Of a DNA stretch of 64,000 bases, positions 17,444-25,811 are shown one piece after another. Position numbers and translations under genes: made by a program. This DNA is from Nitrospira sp. Its GTDB lineage: Bacteria; Nitrospirota; Nitrospiria; Nitrospirales; Nitrospiraceae. The first letter of the stretch is position 1, and the number at the start of each line of letters is the position of its first letter. The stretch lies in NCBI GenBank assembly GCA_005116965.1, contig SWDG01000022.1, positions 118,768-182,767 of the forward strand, written 5' to 3'. The notes under the pieces were generated by a model. The model ran no database searches and was not told where the DNA came from. It saw only the letters and a program-made list of their open reading frames with translations.

Positions 17444-18160
17444 GTGCCAGAGAACACCATGCACTTTCACAGTAATCTGTCTGTTCATATGGCCGTACGT
17501 AGCCTGATCATCACCATCGCCCTGCAAGGATGTTCAAGCCCGCCGAGCCCGTCGAGCAAGGTGACTGTGCCGCTGCTCCCTCCTCCAAGGACGCTGGGCT
17601 CGCTCTGGCAAGAAGAAAACGGACGAGCCTATCTCTATGAGGACATGCGTGCCATGCGGATCGGGGATATTCTGACCGTGAAAATCTCCGAAGTTCATAA
17701 AGGGTCAAAGTCAGCCGATACGGCAGTTCAACGGGATTCGACGATTAAGAACGGCATGGTCGGCAGCGGTATGGGATATATCGGGCTTCCAGGGATCCGC
17801 TTCAGCGATGAAACGAAGCGTGGATTCGGAATCAATGCGAGTGCCAATAACAAGTTCGATGGGAAAGGTTCCACCAATCGTGAAGGCACATTGACAGGGA
17901 CCATCTCTGCGATTGTGACGGAGGTGCTTCCCAACGGGGATCTTCGGATCGAGGGGCGGCGAGAGGTCAGCGTCAACAGTGAAAAACAGCTGATGACGAT
18001 CGGTGGGATTGTCCGGCGTGTCGATGTAGATACCAAGAATACAGTGGCCTCAAGTGCCATTGCGGACGCTAAAATCGAATACTCAGGCCTGGGTGTGCTG
18101 GACGATGTGCAGCGACCAGGGTGGTTGATCCGTATTCTTAATTGGGTCTATCCGTTCTGA
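17444..18160 (+). CDS. flgH: L-ring lipoprotein FlgH
   Basis: FlgH forms the L ring in the outer membrane. The product has a lipoprotein signal with lipobox ALQGC, so it should be cut and lipidated at that Cys. The body carries the FlgH pattern: SLWQEENGRAYLYEDMRAMR, IGDILTVKISE and GLGVLDDVQRPGW near the end. The start is uncertain: GTG at 17444, ATG at 17459 and ATG at 17489 are in frame and all keep the lipobox. The shortest start leaves a 15-residue signal. Confidence 0.92.
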   Translation: MPENTMHFHSNLSVHMAVRSLIITIALQGCSSPPSPSSKVTVPLLPPPRTLGSLWQEENGRAYLYEDMRAMRIGDILTVKISEVHKGSKSADTAVQRDSTIKNGMVGSGMGYIGLPGIRFSDETKRGFGINASANNKFDGKGSTNREGTLTGTISAIVTEVLPNGDLRIEGRREVSVNSEKQLMTIGGIVRRVDVDTKNTVASSAIADAKIEYSGLGVLDDVQRPGWLIRILNWVYPF

Positions 18161-18174
18161 GGAGAAGAGGGGCG

Positions 18175-18450
18175 ATGATGGTTCCGCCGAGACGCAAACC
18201 GACTCCGAGAAGCATGCTCAAGCGGCGTCCTTTGAATCTCCATACGCTCCAAATGATGGTGCAGAGTGGGGTTGTCCGACGGGCTGATTTCGATCGTCCC
18301 ACGTTTGGGAGCCGAACGCAATTTCATGCGTTTGATGATGCTGATCACGCCTCGGGGAAAGAATTGGCTTCTGAACAAGGATGGCTGTCGCGCATCATAC
18401 TTGGTCCTCGGCTACAGGTCTCTGTTCCCAAACGTTCGTGGAGAGGATAG
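18175..18450 (+). CDS. Small basic protein between flgH and flgI, unknown
   Basis: A 91-residue open frame fills the gap between flgH and flgI. It has a strong purine-rich GAGGAGAAGAGG site just before a tandem ATG-ATG start. The first 20 residues are rich in Arg, Lys and Pro (PPRRKPTPRSMLKRR). The rest contains TLQMMVQSGVVRRADFDRP and no signal peptide or membrane segment. I do not recognise the family. Its position inside the ring operon suggests a flagellar role, but this is inference. It could be specific to this lineage or spurious. Confidence 0.5.
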   Translation: MMVPPRRKPTPRSMLKRRPLNLHTLQMMVQSGVVRRADFDRPTFGSRTQFHAFDDADHASGKELASEQGWLSRIILGPRLQVSVPKRSWRG

Positions 18451-18461
18451 GTGCCTCACAC

Positions 18462-19601
18462 ATGTTCATACGGTGGATTTCTCTAGTCAGTGTGCTGGTC
18501 CTGACCGGTGGTTTATTGACACCCTCCGGCGCCGATGCGGTGAGGATCAAGGATATCGGCGTGATTGAAGGAGTCCGCGAAAACCAGCTGCTTGGGTACG
18601 GGTTGGTGGTTGGTCTGGACAGTACCGGCGATCGAGTCATCGGCGGACAGTTCACGATTCAGGCGATGATGTCCATGTTGAATAAAATGGGTGTCAATCT
18701 GGTGATCGACCCCATTCAGTTACTGACAAGAAATATTGCCTCGGTGATGGTGACTGCCAAACTTCCTCCATTCTCAAAGCCAGGAATGACGCTGGACGTC
18801 ATGGTGTCGTCGATGGCGAACGCCAAAAGCCTGCAAGGCGGGACGCTCCTGCTCACGCCGTTAAAAGCAGCTAATCAGCAAGTATTTGCGGTCGCGCAGG
18901 GACCAGTCTCAATCGGTGGTTTTCTCGGTGGGACGGGAGGGGCTGGCGGCGCGACGGTGACGAAGAATCATCAGGCGGCCGGTGTGGTTCCCGGTGGCGC
19001 CATTATCGAGAAGGAGCTCCCTGTCGACATTGACTCATGGGCAACCGTTTCTGTGCTGCTCCGACAACCAGATTTTACGACTGCTATCAGGACTGCCGAG
19101 GCCATCGAGAGTGCCTTTGGGAAAGGCAGTGCATCAGCCACGAATGCCGGATCTGTGAAGGCGACGATCCCTCAAGTGTTTCAGGGGCGCGTCGTCGAAT
19201 ATATCGCATCGATTGAGGGGCTCGATGTGACCGTCGATTCTGTAGCCAAAGTCGTGGTGAATGAACGGACCGGCACGGTGGTGCTGGGAGAACATGTGCG
19301 GATTTCCACATGCGCGATTTCTCACGGTAATCTCACGATCTCTGTCAAGAACACATTGAACGTGTCGCAGCCGACGGCGCCGCTCATTGGTTCGTCCGCA
19401 GGACAGACAACCGTCACACCGGATGTGCAGACAGAGGTCAAAGAGCAGGAATCGAGGCTCCTGGTGGTGGATGAGACGGTAACATTGGGGGAAGTCGTAC
19501 GGGCTCTCAATGCAGTAGGAGTGACGCCGCGTGATCTTGTCGCAATACTTTCGGCTTTGAGGTCGGCAGGAGCGCTGCAAGCGAACCTTGAAATTATTTA
19601 G
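18462..19601 (+). CDS. flgI: P-ring protein FlgI
   Basis: FlgI makes the periplasmic P ring around the rod. The ATG at 18462 gives 379 residues with a Sec signal peptide (about residues 1-26, ending SGADA). The mature protein begins VRIKDIGVIEGVRENQLLGYG, a strong FlgI hallmark, and continues with GLDSTGDRVIG and, near the end, LVAILSALRSAGALQANLEI. An upstream in-frame start would remove the signal from the N-terminus. It depends on FlgA encoded upstream. Confidence 0.97.
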   Translation: MFIRWISLVSVLVLTGGLLTPSGADAVRIKDIGVIEGVRENQLLGYGLVVGLDSTGDRVIGGQFTIQAMMSMLNKMGVNLVIDPIQLLTRNIASVMVTAKLPPFSKPGMTLDVMVSSMANAKSLQGGTLLLTPLKAANQQVFAVAQGPVSIGGFLGGTGGAGGATVTKNHQAAGVVPGGAIIEKELPVDIDSWATVSVLLRQPDFTTAIRTAEAIESAFGKGSASATNAGSVKATIPQVFQGRVVEYIASIEGLDVTVDSVAKVVVNERTGTVVLGEHVRISTCAISHGNLTISVKNTLNVSQPTAPLIGSSAGQTTVTPDVQTEVKEQESRLLVVDETVTLGEVVRALNAVGVTPRDLVAILSALRSAGALQANLEII

Positions 19602-19618
19602 ATGGACGAAGAGTACAT

Positions 19619-20008
19619 ATGAAAACTCTAGAACAATACGGAGTCCATTCAGGGCTCTCTTCACCAGCATACGTGGATCCTGGATTGACCGGACGCGCTG
19701 GTCATCTTGTGTCTCAGGTGAATGCCTCAACATCGCAGGACCCTGCTGCGGCACGTCAACAAATGGTCCAAGCTGGGCGGCAGTTCGAAGCGTATTTTGT
19801 CTCGTATTTACTGAAGGTTATGAGGGAAACGGTTCCTGAGGGAAGCATCACCAACAAGCAAGGAGCGTATTTTTACTCATTTTATGACGAGGAAATTGGG
19901 AAACGGGCAGCCGAGTCTGGGGGGATAGGCATTGCCAAGATGGTTCAGGAGTATGCGCAACAATATTTTGCATCATCGCCCCCGGAACGCTCAAGTTCTT
20001 CTGGGTAG
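19619..20008 (+). CDS. flgJ: Rod-binding protein FlgJ, no muramidase domain
   Basis: The 129-residue protein matches the rod-cap half of FlgJ: QAGRQFEAYFVSYLLKVMRE and the later YFYSFYDEEIGKRAAESGGI. Classic enterobacterial FlgJ is about 310 residues and carries a C-terminal peptidoglycan hydrolase domain. That domain is absent, as in many other phyla, so a separate hydrolase must open the wall. It is the last gene before the flgM promoter. Confidence 0.9.
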   Translation: MKTLEQYGVHSGLSSPAYVDPGLTGRAGHLVSQVNASTSQDPAAARQQMVQAGRQFEAYFVSYLLKVMRETVPEGSITNKQGAYFYSFYDEEIGKRAAESGGIGIAKMVQEYAQQYFASSPPERSSSSG

Positions 20009-20018
20009 AAACCGATAA
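19991..20018 (+). promoter_or_regulatory. Sigma-28 promoter before flgM
   Basis: TCAAG at 19991 and ACCGATAA at 20011 are 20 bases apart, start to start. The motif matches the pattern at csrA, fliC and pilZ and overlaps the 3' end of flgJ. It would drive flgM, flgN, flgK and flgL, which is the expected late class. Confidence 0.75.
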
Positions 20019-20095
20019 GAAGCTCGACCGGGGTAAAGTCCATAATTCTCTCAGACTGAGAGCTGAGAGGCGAGAACCGGGGAAGGAGCGGTAAC

Positions 20096-20401
20096 ATGCA
20101 GATTTCAGGTCATGGGAAGGTGGATCATCTTGCCAAACTGTTACTTGGGGTTCAGGACACCGAGGGGGCAAGTAGTCGGCAAGTGGCTGCTCGCACCCAG
20201 GTGGGTAAAGATGAGGTTCAGATTTCAGCTCAAGCGAAGGAACTTCAACGGATCCGGGAGCTGGCCAATCAGCCTGACCCTGGACGGGCTGAACAGGTGG
20301 AGCGCATCAGGCGTGCGCTTGACAGCGGCACGTACGATATCAGTGGCCGCGCGGTTGGCGATGCCATCGTGAAACAGGTTCTAACCGACGCGGTACTCTG
20401 A
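20096..20401 (+). CDS. flgM: Anti-sigma-28 factor FlgM
   Basis: FlgM holds FliA inactive in the cytoplasm until the hook is finished and FlgM is exported. The 101-residue protein has the family pattern: a disordered N-terminal half, then DEVQISAQAKELQRI, and the C-terminal helices VERIRRALDSGTYDISGRAV. GAAGGAGCGG lies before the ATG. A sigma-28 site upstream would give negative feedback. The neighbours flgN and flgK match the usual late-gene cluster. Confidence 0.93.
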   Translation: MQISGHGKVDHLAKLLLGVQDTEGASSRQVAARTQVGKDEVQISAQAKELQRIRELANQPDPGRAEQVERIRRALDSGTYDISGRAVGDAIVKQVLTDAVL

Positions 20402-20421
20402 GCATCTTCGATCCGGCGTAG

Positions 20422-20985
20422 GTGGGAAAGCGACGAACGGGTCTCCGATATGGCCCATGGATGGGCAGGTTGTCGATCGTGAATGCGTCAATTTCTCTCG
20501 AACAGTTGACCCATCTCCTCACCCGCGAATCCGTGCAGTGCGATCTCCTGTCACAAAACATCACTCAAGAGAGGGAAGCCATCAAGTGCATGGCGCTTCA
20601 GGATTTCGTCTCGATCAATCAATCAAGGATTTCAATTCTTGAGTGCTTTCACAGTCTGAAGGAAGAACTGGATGGTCTGCTTGACCGCTTGGCAGTTGCC
20701 TACCACGTACCAGAAGCGGGGCGAACGCTGACAGAAATTCTACGTCAGACTCAAAGCCCACAGGCAGACACTATTCTAGAACAGTATGAGCGGCTTGCGG
20801 AGAAGGTCCGTGCAGTGAAGCGCGATATCGCGGTCAACCAAGTACTGATCAAGAGCGTTCAATCATTTCTTATTCGGGCGATGGAGGCTCACCGCCAACC
20901 GCCTCCGGGGGATGACCTCTATACCGTGTCGGGTTCTCGAAGCAAGAGCGGCATGCCGGCAGCGTTGATCAAACGGCAGGGGTGA
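20422..20985 (+). CDS. flgN: FlgN-like export chaperone for FlgK and FlgL
   Basis: FlgN keeps the hook-filament junction proteins soluble and delivers them for export. The 187-residue product is mostly alpha-helical, with heptad-like stretches around residues 25-80 and 105-150 (LEQLTHLLTRESVQCDLLSQ, QADTILEQYERLAEKVRAVK). FlgN diverges strongly, so position between flgM and flgK supports the call. The start is uncertain: GTG at 20422, ATG at 20461 and GTG at 20479 are all possible, and none has a strong Shine-Dalgarno. Confidence 0.78.
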   Translation: MGKRRTGLRYGPWMGRLSIVNASISLEQLTHLLTRESVQCDLLSQNITQEREAIKCMALQDFVSINQSRISILECFHSLKEELDGLLDRLAVAYHVPEAGRTLTEILRQTQSPQADTILEQYERLAEKVRAVKRDIAVNQVLIKSVQSFLIRAMEAHRQPPPGDDLYTVSGSRSKSGMPAALIKRQG

Positions 20986-20991
20986 CTATCG

Positions 20992-23016
20992 ATGGGACTG
21001 AATAGCTTACTCGATGTTGCGAAGTCAGCTCTTTTCACTGCTCAACAGGCGTTGACGGTGACCGGTCACAACATCAGTAACGTCAACACGCCAGGTTTTT
21101 CCAGACAGGAAGTCATCCTAACAGAAGAACGGCCTGTTGACGGCAGTCCTGGGCAAGTCGGTACCGGCGTAAAAATTGAGCAAATCCGTCGGGCCGTGGA
21201 TATATTTCTGAACCGTGAACTGACAAACTCTCAGGAAGGCTTAGGCCAATTTACCGTCACCAGCGATGAACTGCGGAGATTGGAGAGTTTGTTTAGGGAT
21301 ACGAGCGGGCAGGGCTTGGCGGGACAACTGAATGAGTTTTTTAAGGCGCTGCAGGATGCGACGACGACGCCTTCCCAGACTACCCCTCGCTCAGTGGTTG
21401 TAGCAAAAGCCTCGACGCTGGCGAGCACCTTCCATCAGATCAATGCAGATTTAACCGATACTCGTCGTGCCATTGACGTACAAATCGGTGTAAACATTAC
21501 TGAGATCAACGGTCTGACGAGAAAGATCGCTGACTTTAATACCCAGATTAAATCCGCCGAGGTCAGCGGTCAGAACGCCAATGATCTTCGCGATAAGCGC
21601 GACTTGGCCGTCAATGAATTAGCCACGAGGATCGAGGTGTCGACTCTCGATCGTATTGATGGGACTGTTTCGGTTTTCACGGCTCGCGGATTGGTCCTGG
21701 TCGATCAAGAAACAACGCGGAATCTGGTCGGGGTGGAATCCACGGACAACCAAGGTCTTCTGGATATCGGATACGACATCGGAGGAAATCAGCCGAGCAT
21801 CATTACCGACTTGATCACCGGTGGGAGGGTTCGTGGACTTATTGATGTACGAGACGGCACGATTCCTTCGGTTCAGCAAGGAATCGATGCGTTGGCTGGA
21901 TCTCTCCTGAATGAGGTCAACCAAGTTCACCGTGCGGGGTATGGCCTCGACGGGTCAACCGGGCAGGACTTCTTCTCCGGTTTGTCCGTCACGACTAAAG
22001 CGCCCTCCACGAATGTTGGAACTGGTGCAATAGGCAATGGAGCGGTAACTGCGCCGAGTCTTCTGACCTTTCATGACTATGAGATCAGGTTCAGTGGGGG
22101 CAACAATTACTCGATTGTTGATGCAAGCACCGGGATCGGTATCAAGGGCAATTACACAGGAACCGTAATCGTTCCTCCAACGGTGGATGCACCGTTGAAC
22201 ATCGTCACGGGAGCGAATGATACCTTGGTTGTGACGGTAGACGGCACGACGTCGGGAAGTATTACACTGAACGGTGCTGCATCACCAGGACGGCCGTATG
22301 CCTCCGGCTCAGCGCTGGCGGCGGAGATCGAGAGCAAAATCAACGCTGATTCGACGCTTGCGGCGGCCGGTCGACGAGTGGCGGTAATATTTGACAGCAC
22401 GACGAATCGATTGGTGTTGCAGCCGAATTCAGCCGGAGGTACGAGTTCCGTAGACGTGATCGGTGGAACCGCGCGGGCGAGTCTGGGGCTATCGACCGGG
22501 ACCAGCACGTCCGCGTCCGGAACATATAGCGATCCTCAAACGTTCCACATTGATGGAATTGCAGTGACCCTTAGTGGGGCACCTGCCGCGAACGACGTTC
22601 TGAGCCTTAATTCGCGGGAGAATGCCGCCCGTGATCTCACTGTTGCGCTATCAGACCCATCCAAGCTCGCGCTCTCATCGACGCGCGCGGGTGTTCCGGG
22701 GAACAATCAGAACGGATTGGCGCTGGTTGCACTCCAGTCAAAAACTCTCACCGGCCTTAACAATACCACGCTCATCGACGCCTACCGTAAAACCGCGACC
22801 GACCTTGGCGTGGCCTCACAGGTGGCGAGTCAGCGCCTTGACGGAGAGGAAGTTCGTCATGAACAGTTACAGAACTTCCGCGCGCAAGTGTCGGGTGTCT
22901 CGCTCGATGAAGAACTGGTCAATCTTCTTAAGTATCAACGGGCATTTGAGGCCGCGTCACGCATGATCGTCGCTGCCGATGAAATGATGTCGACCTTGAT
23001 CTCGCTTAAACGATAG
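20992..23016 (+). CDS. flgK: Hook-filament junction protein FlgK (HAP1)
   Basis: FlgK is the first junction protein on top of the hook. Its ends are conserved: SALFTAQQALTVTGHNISNV with NTPGFSRQEV at the start, and LLKYQRAFEAASRMIVAADE at the end. The protein has 674 residues, longer than typical FlgK (about 550). The extra length lies near residues 350-540 and includes a segment (NDTLVVTVDGTTSGSITLNG, then a KINADSTLAAAGRRVAV block) also found in FlgL of this window. These modules are probably surface exposed. Confidence 0.96.
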   Translation: MGLNSLLDVAKSALFTAQQALTVTGHNISNVNTPGFSRQEVILTEERPVDGSPGQVGTGVKIEQIRRAVDIFLNRELTNSQEGLGQFTVTSDELRRLESLFRDTSGQGLAGQLNEFFKALQDATTTPSQTTPRSVVVAKASTLASTFHQINADLTDTRRAIDVQIGVNITEINGLTRKIADFNTQIKSAEVSGQNANDLRDKRDLAVNELATRIEVSTLDRIDGTVSVFTARGLVLVDQETTRNLVGVESTDNQGLLDIGYDIGGNQPSIITDLITGGRVRGLIDVRDGTIPSVQQGIDALAGSLLNEVNQVHRAGYGLDGSTGQDFFSGLSVTTKAPSTNVGTGAIGNGAVTAPSLLTFHDYEIRFSGGNNYSIVDASTGIGIKGNYTGTVIVPPTVDAPLNIVTGANDTLVVTVDGTTSGSITLNGAASPGRPYASGSALAAEIESKINADSTLAAAGRRVAVIFDSTTNRLVLQPNSAGGTSSVDVIGGTARASLGLSTGTSTSASGTYSDPQTFHIDGIAVTLSGAPAANDVLSLNSRENAARDLTVALSDPSKLALSSTRAGVPGNNQNGLALVALQSKTLTGLNNTTLIDAYRKTATDLGVASQVASQRLDGEEVRHEQLQNFRAQVSGVSLDEELVNLLKYQRAFEAASRMIVAADEMMSTLISLKR

Positions 23017-23031
23017 GCGAAGGAGCATGCT

Positions 23032-24801
23032 ATGCGTGTGACGGAACAACAGGTTTTTGGATTCTTACTCAACAACTATCAACGAGCTCGATCCAGAGCG
23101 TTAGAGTTGCAGGAGCATCTTGCCACTGGCAAGCAGGTGCTGCAACCTTCCGATGATCCCGGCCGTTTCCACCGGATCGTTGGAGAAAAAACGACTCTGG
23201 CAAAACTAGAGCAGCATCTTCGCAACGTGGGGGCGGCAAACACGCGGGTTGACTTGGCGGATACCTCGCTCCAAGGGACGACGACGACTCTCTCTCGAAT
23301 GAGACAGCTGGCGGTTCAATATGCGTCCGATACCAATGGCGCGGCGGATCGGGCCACCGGTGGACATGAAATCAAAGAGTTGCTCCAACATCTGCTCCAA
23401 TTAGGAAACACCGAGTTTGATGAGAACCAACCAGTGTTCGGTGGTACGAGCCGCCACGGGTTCGCTGAGGGATTGGCGCTGGCTACGCCGGTTACAGTGA
23501 CGAACGCCGTCGCAGATACCTTGACGGTCAAGGTCGACGGTGTCACATCGGGCACGATCGACCTAACCGGCGGTACCGAGACGCTTGGCGGTCCCGAATT
23601 AGCCGCGAGAGTGCAGAGCCGTATCAATGCCGATTCAGCCTTAGTTGCAGCGGGGAAAAGCGTCTCTGTTACCTATGCAGAGGATCGCTTGGCCATTTCT
23701 TCCAATTCTGAAGGGCCGACTTCGAAGGTAGAAGTGGTGGGCGGTTCGGCTCGTACCCTGCTTGGGTTCAACGGCGGTAGTGCCGGCGTCGGTACCGCGA
23801 CTTTTGTAACAACGGTGACGACGGACGCGGCAGCCGCGAACAGTGGTGGCGCGTTGATCTCGCAGGGGGAGATCGTGAATGCGAGTGCGACCTCTTTTGA
23901 TAATTATGCCGTAAGCTTTACAGGGCCTGGATCTTTCGACATCGTCAATATTTCAGCACCAGTGACGGTGACCGCCAACTCCGCCAATGCTGGTCGTTTG
24001 GGCCCAATCGATGCTGGCATCATTGATCCTCAGCGGATTACTCTCGACACGTATGAAGTACAGTTCACTTCAGCCTCACAGTATTCCGTCTTGAATACGA
24101 CCACGGGAGCGACCCTTTCGACTGGGAACTCCTATGTGTCTGGCGGTGCCATCGAATTCGATGGCCTCCGCGTGGTGCTTGCAAATGGGCAACAGGGAGG
24201 ACCCGCCACTGGAGATCGATTCTCAGTCGCAGTGACTCCGGAAACAGTACGTTCCAATCAGTCATACACATCAGGTGGCCCGATCGTTTTTGACGGAATT
24301 CAATTGAGCATCACCAACGGCGCTTCAGCGCCGGCTGCGGGAGATCTGTTCCGTGTCGTAGCACACACGAAGTATGCAGGAGATTCCGGAAGCCATCTCG
24401 TTGAAGTGGCGGACGGGGAGGTTATTTCCACCAACGTGCCAGGCGATAGAGCGTTCAGTGGATCCACCGTCAATCTCTTCGATACAGCGCAACGTCTCCT
24501 CGCGGCGTTACGAGGAAACTTCAAAGCCGGAATTGTTGAGAGCTTGGGTGATCTTGACCGAGCCATCAGCCAAGTGTCTGCAGCGTTGGGCACGATCGGT
24601 GCCGTGACGAACCGATTGGAGTCGACGTCTGTGGCCTTGCAGGAGTCCAAAGATGTGGCGACAAACCAGTTGTCGTCATTCGAAGACATCGATCTGGCAC
24701 GAACCATTTCGGATTTGACGCTGCAAGAGTACGCGATTCAGGCGGCGGGTGCCACGCTTGGTCGCCTGTTTGATAACTCTCTCCTCAAGCATCTGCGGTG
24801 A
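23032..24801 (+). CDS. flgL: Hook-filament junction protein FlgL (HAP3), enlarged
   Basis: FlgL is the second junction protein and is flagellin-like. The N-terminal helix (LEQHLRNVGAANTRVDLADT) and C-terminal helix (LQEYAIQAAGATLGRLFDNS) are typical. At 589 residues it is almost twice the common 300. The centre carries a block homologous to one in FlgK (ADTLTVKVDGVTSGTIDLTG) and two tandem modules of the pattern SYxSGGxIxFDGIxxxxxNG, near residues 365 and 415. An AAGGAG site supports the start. Role from the ends is secure. Confidence 0.95.
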   Translation: MRVTEQQVFGFLLNNYQRARSRALELQEHLATGKQVLQPSDDPGRFHRIVGEKTTLAKLEQHLRNVGAANTRVDLADTSLQGTTTTLSRMRQLAVQYASDTNGAADRATGGHEIKELLQHLLQLGNTEFDENQPVFGGTSRHGFAEGLALATPVTVTNAVADTLTVKVDGVTSGTIDLTGGTETLGGPELAARVQSRINADSALVAAGKSVSVTYAEDRLAISSNSEGPTSKVEVVGGSARTLLGFNGGSAGVGTATFVTTVTTDAAAANSGGALISQGEIVNASATSFDNYAVSFTGPGSFDIVNISAPVTVTANSANAGRLGPIDAGIIDPQRITLDTYEVQFTSASQYSVLNTTTGATLSTGNSYVSGGAIEFDGLRVVLANGQQGGPATGDRFSVAVTPETVRSNQSYTSGGPIVFDGIQLSITNGASAPAAGDLFRVVAHTKYAGDSGSHLVEVADGEVISTNVPGDRAFSGSTVNLFDTAQRLLAALRGNFKAGIVESLGDLDRAISQVSAALGTIGAVTNRLESTSVALQESKDVATNQLSSFEDIDLARTISDLTLQEYAIQAAGATLGRLFDNSLLKHLR

Positions 24802-24810
24802 GTCCGCTTC

Positions 24811-24838
24811 TCAAGTTTGTTTCACGTATGGCCGATAG
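24811..24838 (+). promoter_or_regulatory. Sigma-28 promoter before csrA
   Basis: TCAAG at 24811 and GCCGATAG at 24831 are 20 bases apart. The predicted start is near 24846, leaving a leader of about 28 bases before the csrA ATG. It suggests that csrA-fliW is made with the late flagellar genes. Confidence 0.7.
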
Positions 24839-24873
24839 TCCAATGTGCCAGTATGTAATTAGGGACGTCTTGT

Positions 24874-25116
24874 ATGTTAGTGCTCACACGACGACGTGGA
24901 GAAGGGGTGACGATTGGTCCCGATATTCGTGTGATCGTCCTTGGTGTGAAGGGCGGGCAAGTGAGACTGGGAATCGAAGCTCCATCTACGGTGGCTGTTC
25001 ATCGAGAAGAAGTCTATGCACGGATTCAGGATGAGAACCGATTGGCTGCGAAGACCCAGGCTGTGCCTCTGGATGCCTTTCGCCGATTAATCCATCCGAA
25101 ACAGCGCATTGCCTAA
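24874..25116 (+). CDS. csrA: Carbon storage regulator CsrA
   Basis: CsrA is a small dimeric RNA-binding protein that blocks or stabilises mRNAs at GGA-containing hairpins. The 80-residue protein starts [20 protein letters not shown] and continues with [19 protein letters not shown], both diagnostic. The basic residues Arg6-8 and Arg44-like contact positions are retained in the pattern. It is next to fliW, whose product antagonises CsrA, and flagellin mRNA is the best-known target of this pair. Confidence 0.96.
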   Translation: MLVLTRRRGEGVTIGPDIRVIVLGVKGGQVRLGIEAPSTVAVHREEVYARIQDENRLAAKTQAVPLDAFRRLIHPKQRIA

Positions 25117-25129
25117 TGAGGTTGCATCA

Positions 25130-25612
25130 GTGAAATGTGCGTCGACCCGTTTTGGTTCATTCGAGGTTCCCAGTGAGAATCTCATTACGTTTCCGTCAGG
25201 GGTCCTTGGCTTTCCTGAGCAGCACCGGTATGTGATGTTGGATCACGATACCGAGGCTCCCATCAAGTGGCTTCAATCGGTTGAAGAGCCAGAACTGGCC
25301 TTTGTCATTCTGGATCCAATCACGTTTCATTCTAACTATCATGTTGAGGTATCCACTGATGCATTGGTAGAGATCAAGGCGCATGTGGGAGAGGAGTTAG
25401 CCATTGCGGTGATCTTGACCATTCCTTCAGATGATCCGGGTCGGATCACTGCGAATCTGCGAGGTCCGCTACTCATCAGTCATAAAACAAAACTGGGCAA
25501 GCAGCTGGTCCTTTCAGAGGAGTTTCCCACCAGACACCCGTTGTTTCCCATTTCCGGTTCCCCATCGCCAGAACCCGCGTCGACTTCTCCCTCTGTTGAA
25601 TGTAAAGTCTAG
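25130..25612 (+). CDS. fliW: Flagellar assembly factor FliW
   Basis: FliW binds CsrA and flagellin, so free flagellin releases FliW's hold on CsrA and shuts flagellin translation. The preferred start is GTG at 25130, with TGAGG nine bases upstream. An in-frame TTG at 25109 overlaps csrA and is less likely. The 160-residue product has GSFEVPSENLITFPSGVLGF and FVILDPITF, typical of FliW, and a variable C-terminal tail. Coupling to csrA is very close. Confidence 0.94.
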   Translation: MKCASTRFGSFEVPSENLITFPSGVLGFPEQHRYVMLDHDTEAPIKWLQSVEEPELAFVILDPITFHSNYHVEVSTDALVEIKAHVGEELAIAVILTIPSDDPGRITANLRGPLLISHKTKLGKQLVLSEEFPTRHPLFPISGSPSPEPASTSPSVECKV

Positions 25613-25732
25613 CTGATGCATGTTGTGATCGTTTTGCTGCTCTAGTCGTTCGCTAACATCCTAACATCGACCGTCCGACCTGAGGTAATCGCCTACCGAA
25701 GCTCGGAGTGCCTCCCTCAAAGAAAACAGATC

Positions 25733-25763
25733 CCCCGTTTCGCCTGGTCTGTGGCGAGCGGGG
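25733..25763. terminator. Hairpin between convergent fliW and kinase genes
   Basis: CCCCGTTTCGCC (25733-25744) pairs with GGCGAGCGGGG (25753-25763) with one bulged base. It lies between two gene ends that face each other and could stop transcription from both sides. No clear T tract is present on either side. Nothing else is seen in the 199-base gap. Confidence 0.5.
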
Positions 25764-25811
25764 TGTGTCCTCTCAGAAACACATATTTGCTATGAACATT
25801 GTTGAGCTTGA

